Assembly (NCBI RefSeq): GCF_003264115.1
Contig: NZ_CP021912.1
Coordinates: 682,001 to 746,000, forward strand
Direction of reading: 5' to 3'
Source of the DNA: Erythrobacter sp. KY5
GTDB lineage: Bacteria; Pseudomonadota; Alphaproteobacteria; Sphingomonadales; Sphingomonadaceae
Length of the DNA stretch: 64,000 nt
Shown here piece after piece: positions 63,690-64,000 of this stretch. The notes beneath the pieces were generated by a model, which saw only the letters and a program-made list of their open reading frames with translations, searched no databases and had not been told where the DNA came from. Position 1 is the first letter of the stretch. Every line of letters starts with the position of its first letter. The translations under genes were made by a program, and so were the position numbers.

Positions 63690-63995
63690 TCACTCGACGG
63701 GTCGTTTACCATCAACCCGGGGAGCTGTGCGTGGTAGCTGCGCTCGGGCAATTAGTGGCAGGACCTGAAGCATACCGCCCCGGATTTGCTGCCACATAGC
63801 CGCCAAGATGATGGCCACGATGCCTGTGATCGTCAGCGAAATCGCAAACAGATCAAGACCAAGTAAAGAGAATAAAGTGAATTTCAGGAACAGAGTTCCG
63901 ATAAGTGCCATACTCACGCGATCAAACAGAACTGCGTATATGAAGTAGGATAGAAATGCCATCATGGCTACACAGCTCGCCGCAGGCGAAGTCAT
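63690..63995 (-). CDS. Small membrane protein at the right edge
   Basis: A frame of 101 residues from the last ATG in the window (MTSPAASC) to the stop at 63690. It has two or three hydrophobic helices (FLSYFIYAVLF, then ALIGTLFLKFTLFSLLGLDLF, and ISLTITGIVAIILAAMW) and a basic tail. The reading frame is open at the right edge, so the real start may lie outside. No family is recognised. A short frame on the opposite strand overlaps it. Confidence 0.45.
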   Translation of the reverse strand: MTSPAASCVAMMAFLSYFIYAVLFDRVSMALIGTLFLKFTLFSLLGLDLFAISLTITGIVAIILAAMWQQIRGGMLQVLPLIARAQLPRTAPRVDGKRPVE

Positions 63996-64000
63996 CGTGA

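Noticed and set aside
63661..63798. Short + strand frame (MLPFEHTDGVTRR...) near the right edge
   Set aside because: It is open for 45 codons but has no ribosome site and overlaps a minus-strand membrane protein; it may be a fragment but cannot be supported.

Overview
The window reads as a chromosomal segment of an alphaproteobacterium of the order Sphingomonadales, most likely family Erythrobacteraceae. This rests on high-GC coding sequence, the style of the TonB-dependent receptor, DUF4402, zf-CHCC, YdcH/DUF465 and PilZ proteins, and many small lipoproteins typical of that group. The taxonomic call is recognition of protein style, not a database match. Most of the window is ordinary core genome; the accessory pieces are short and scattered.

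Layout. 1-4.7 kb: the end of a MidA-type methyltransferase, a DUF2147 protein, a glycine betaine/choline-type ABC transporter (ATPase plus a permease fused to its binding protein) and a lipoprotein. 4.8-9.7 kb: a short leucine-degradation unit (isovaleryl-CoA dehydrogenase, a small membrane protein, methylcrotonyl-CoA carboxylase beta), an acyltransferase and a TetR regulator. 9.7-17 kb: M50-type peptidase, AI-2E-family permease, gyrB, PIG-L deacetylase, acyl-CoA synthetase. 17-25.6 kb: a non-coding stretch of about 0.8 kb with hairpins, then guaA, a TylF-like methyltransferase, a YceI lipoprotein, two endonuclease III-type glycosylases, a gene followed by a decayed tandem copy of its own 3' end, and a serine hydrolase. 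25.6-32.6 kb: nitronate monooxygenase, lipoproteins, three DUF4402 secreted proteins with a zf-CHCC gene, and an ABC ATPase followed by a heptamer repeat. 32.8-39 kb: nadB, a GIY-YIG gene bracketed by palindromic repeats, TraB/GumN and TonB-C-like proteins, a hydrolase and one intact-looking IS5-family element. 39.3-44.5 kb: class I ribonucleotide reductase (nrdA, nrdB) with small membrane and lipoprotein genes between them, one carrying an in-frame stop.

44.6-52.3 kb is the most accessory part: a convergent type II restriction-modification pair (MT-A70 methylase and BglII-like nuclease), two YdcH-like genes each preceded by a perfect TTGA-N6-TCAA (FNR/FixK-type) box, small acidic lipoproteins, a sulfotransferase, a nuclease and an orphan DUF2282 (bufferin-like) peptide. 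52.5-64 kb returns to core genes: argB-yggT-folD, marC, a thioredoxin-TPR chaperone with a LON-domain gene, tRNA-Gly(GCC), a ZnuD-like TonB receptor, a saccharopine-dehydrogenase-like reductase and an FNR-type flavin reductase.

The strongest undescribed signal is a repeat element present twice in opposite orientation (47360-47497 and 62536-62696). Each copy has five or six GTGACACTTT boxes spaced 20-23 bp apart, that is two DNA turns, ending about 25 bp before a conserved GGACCG...CGGTCC hairpin. It looks like a phased protein-binding array rather than a gene or a CRISPR.
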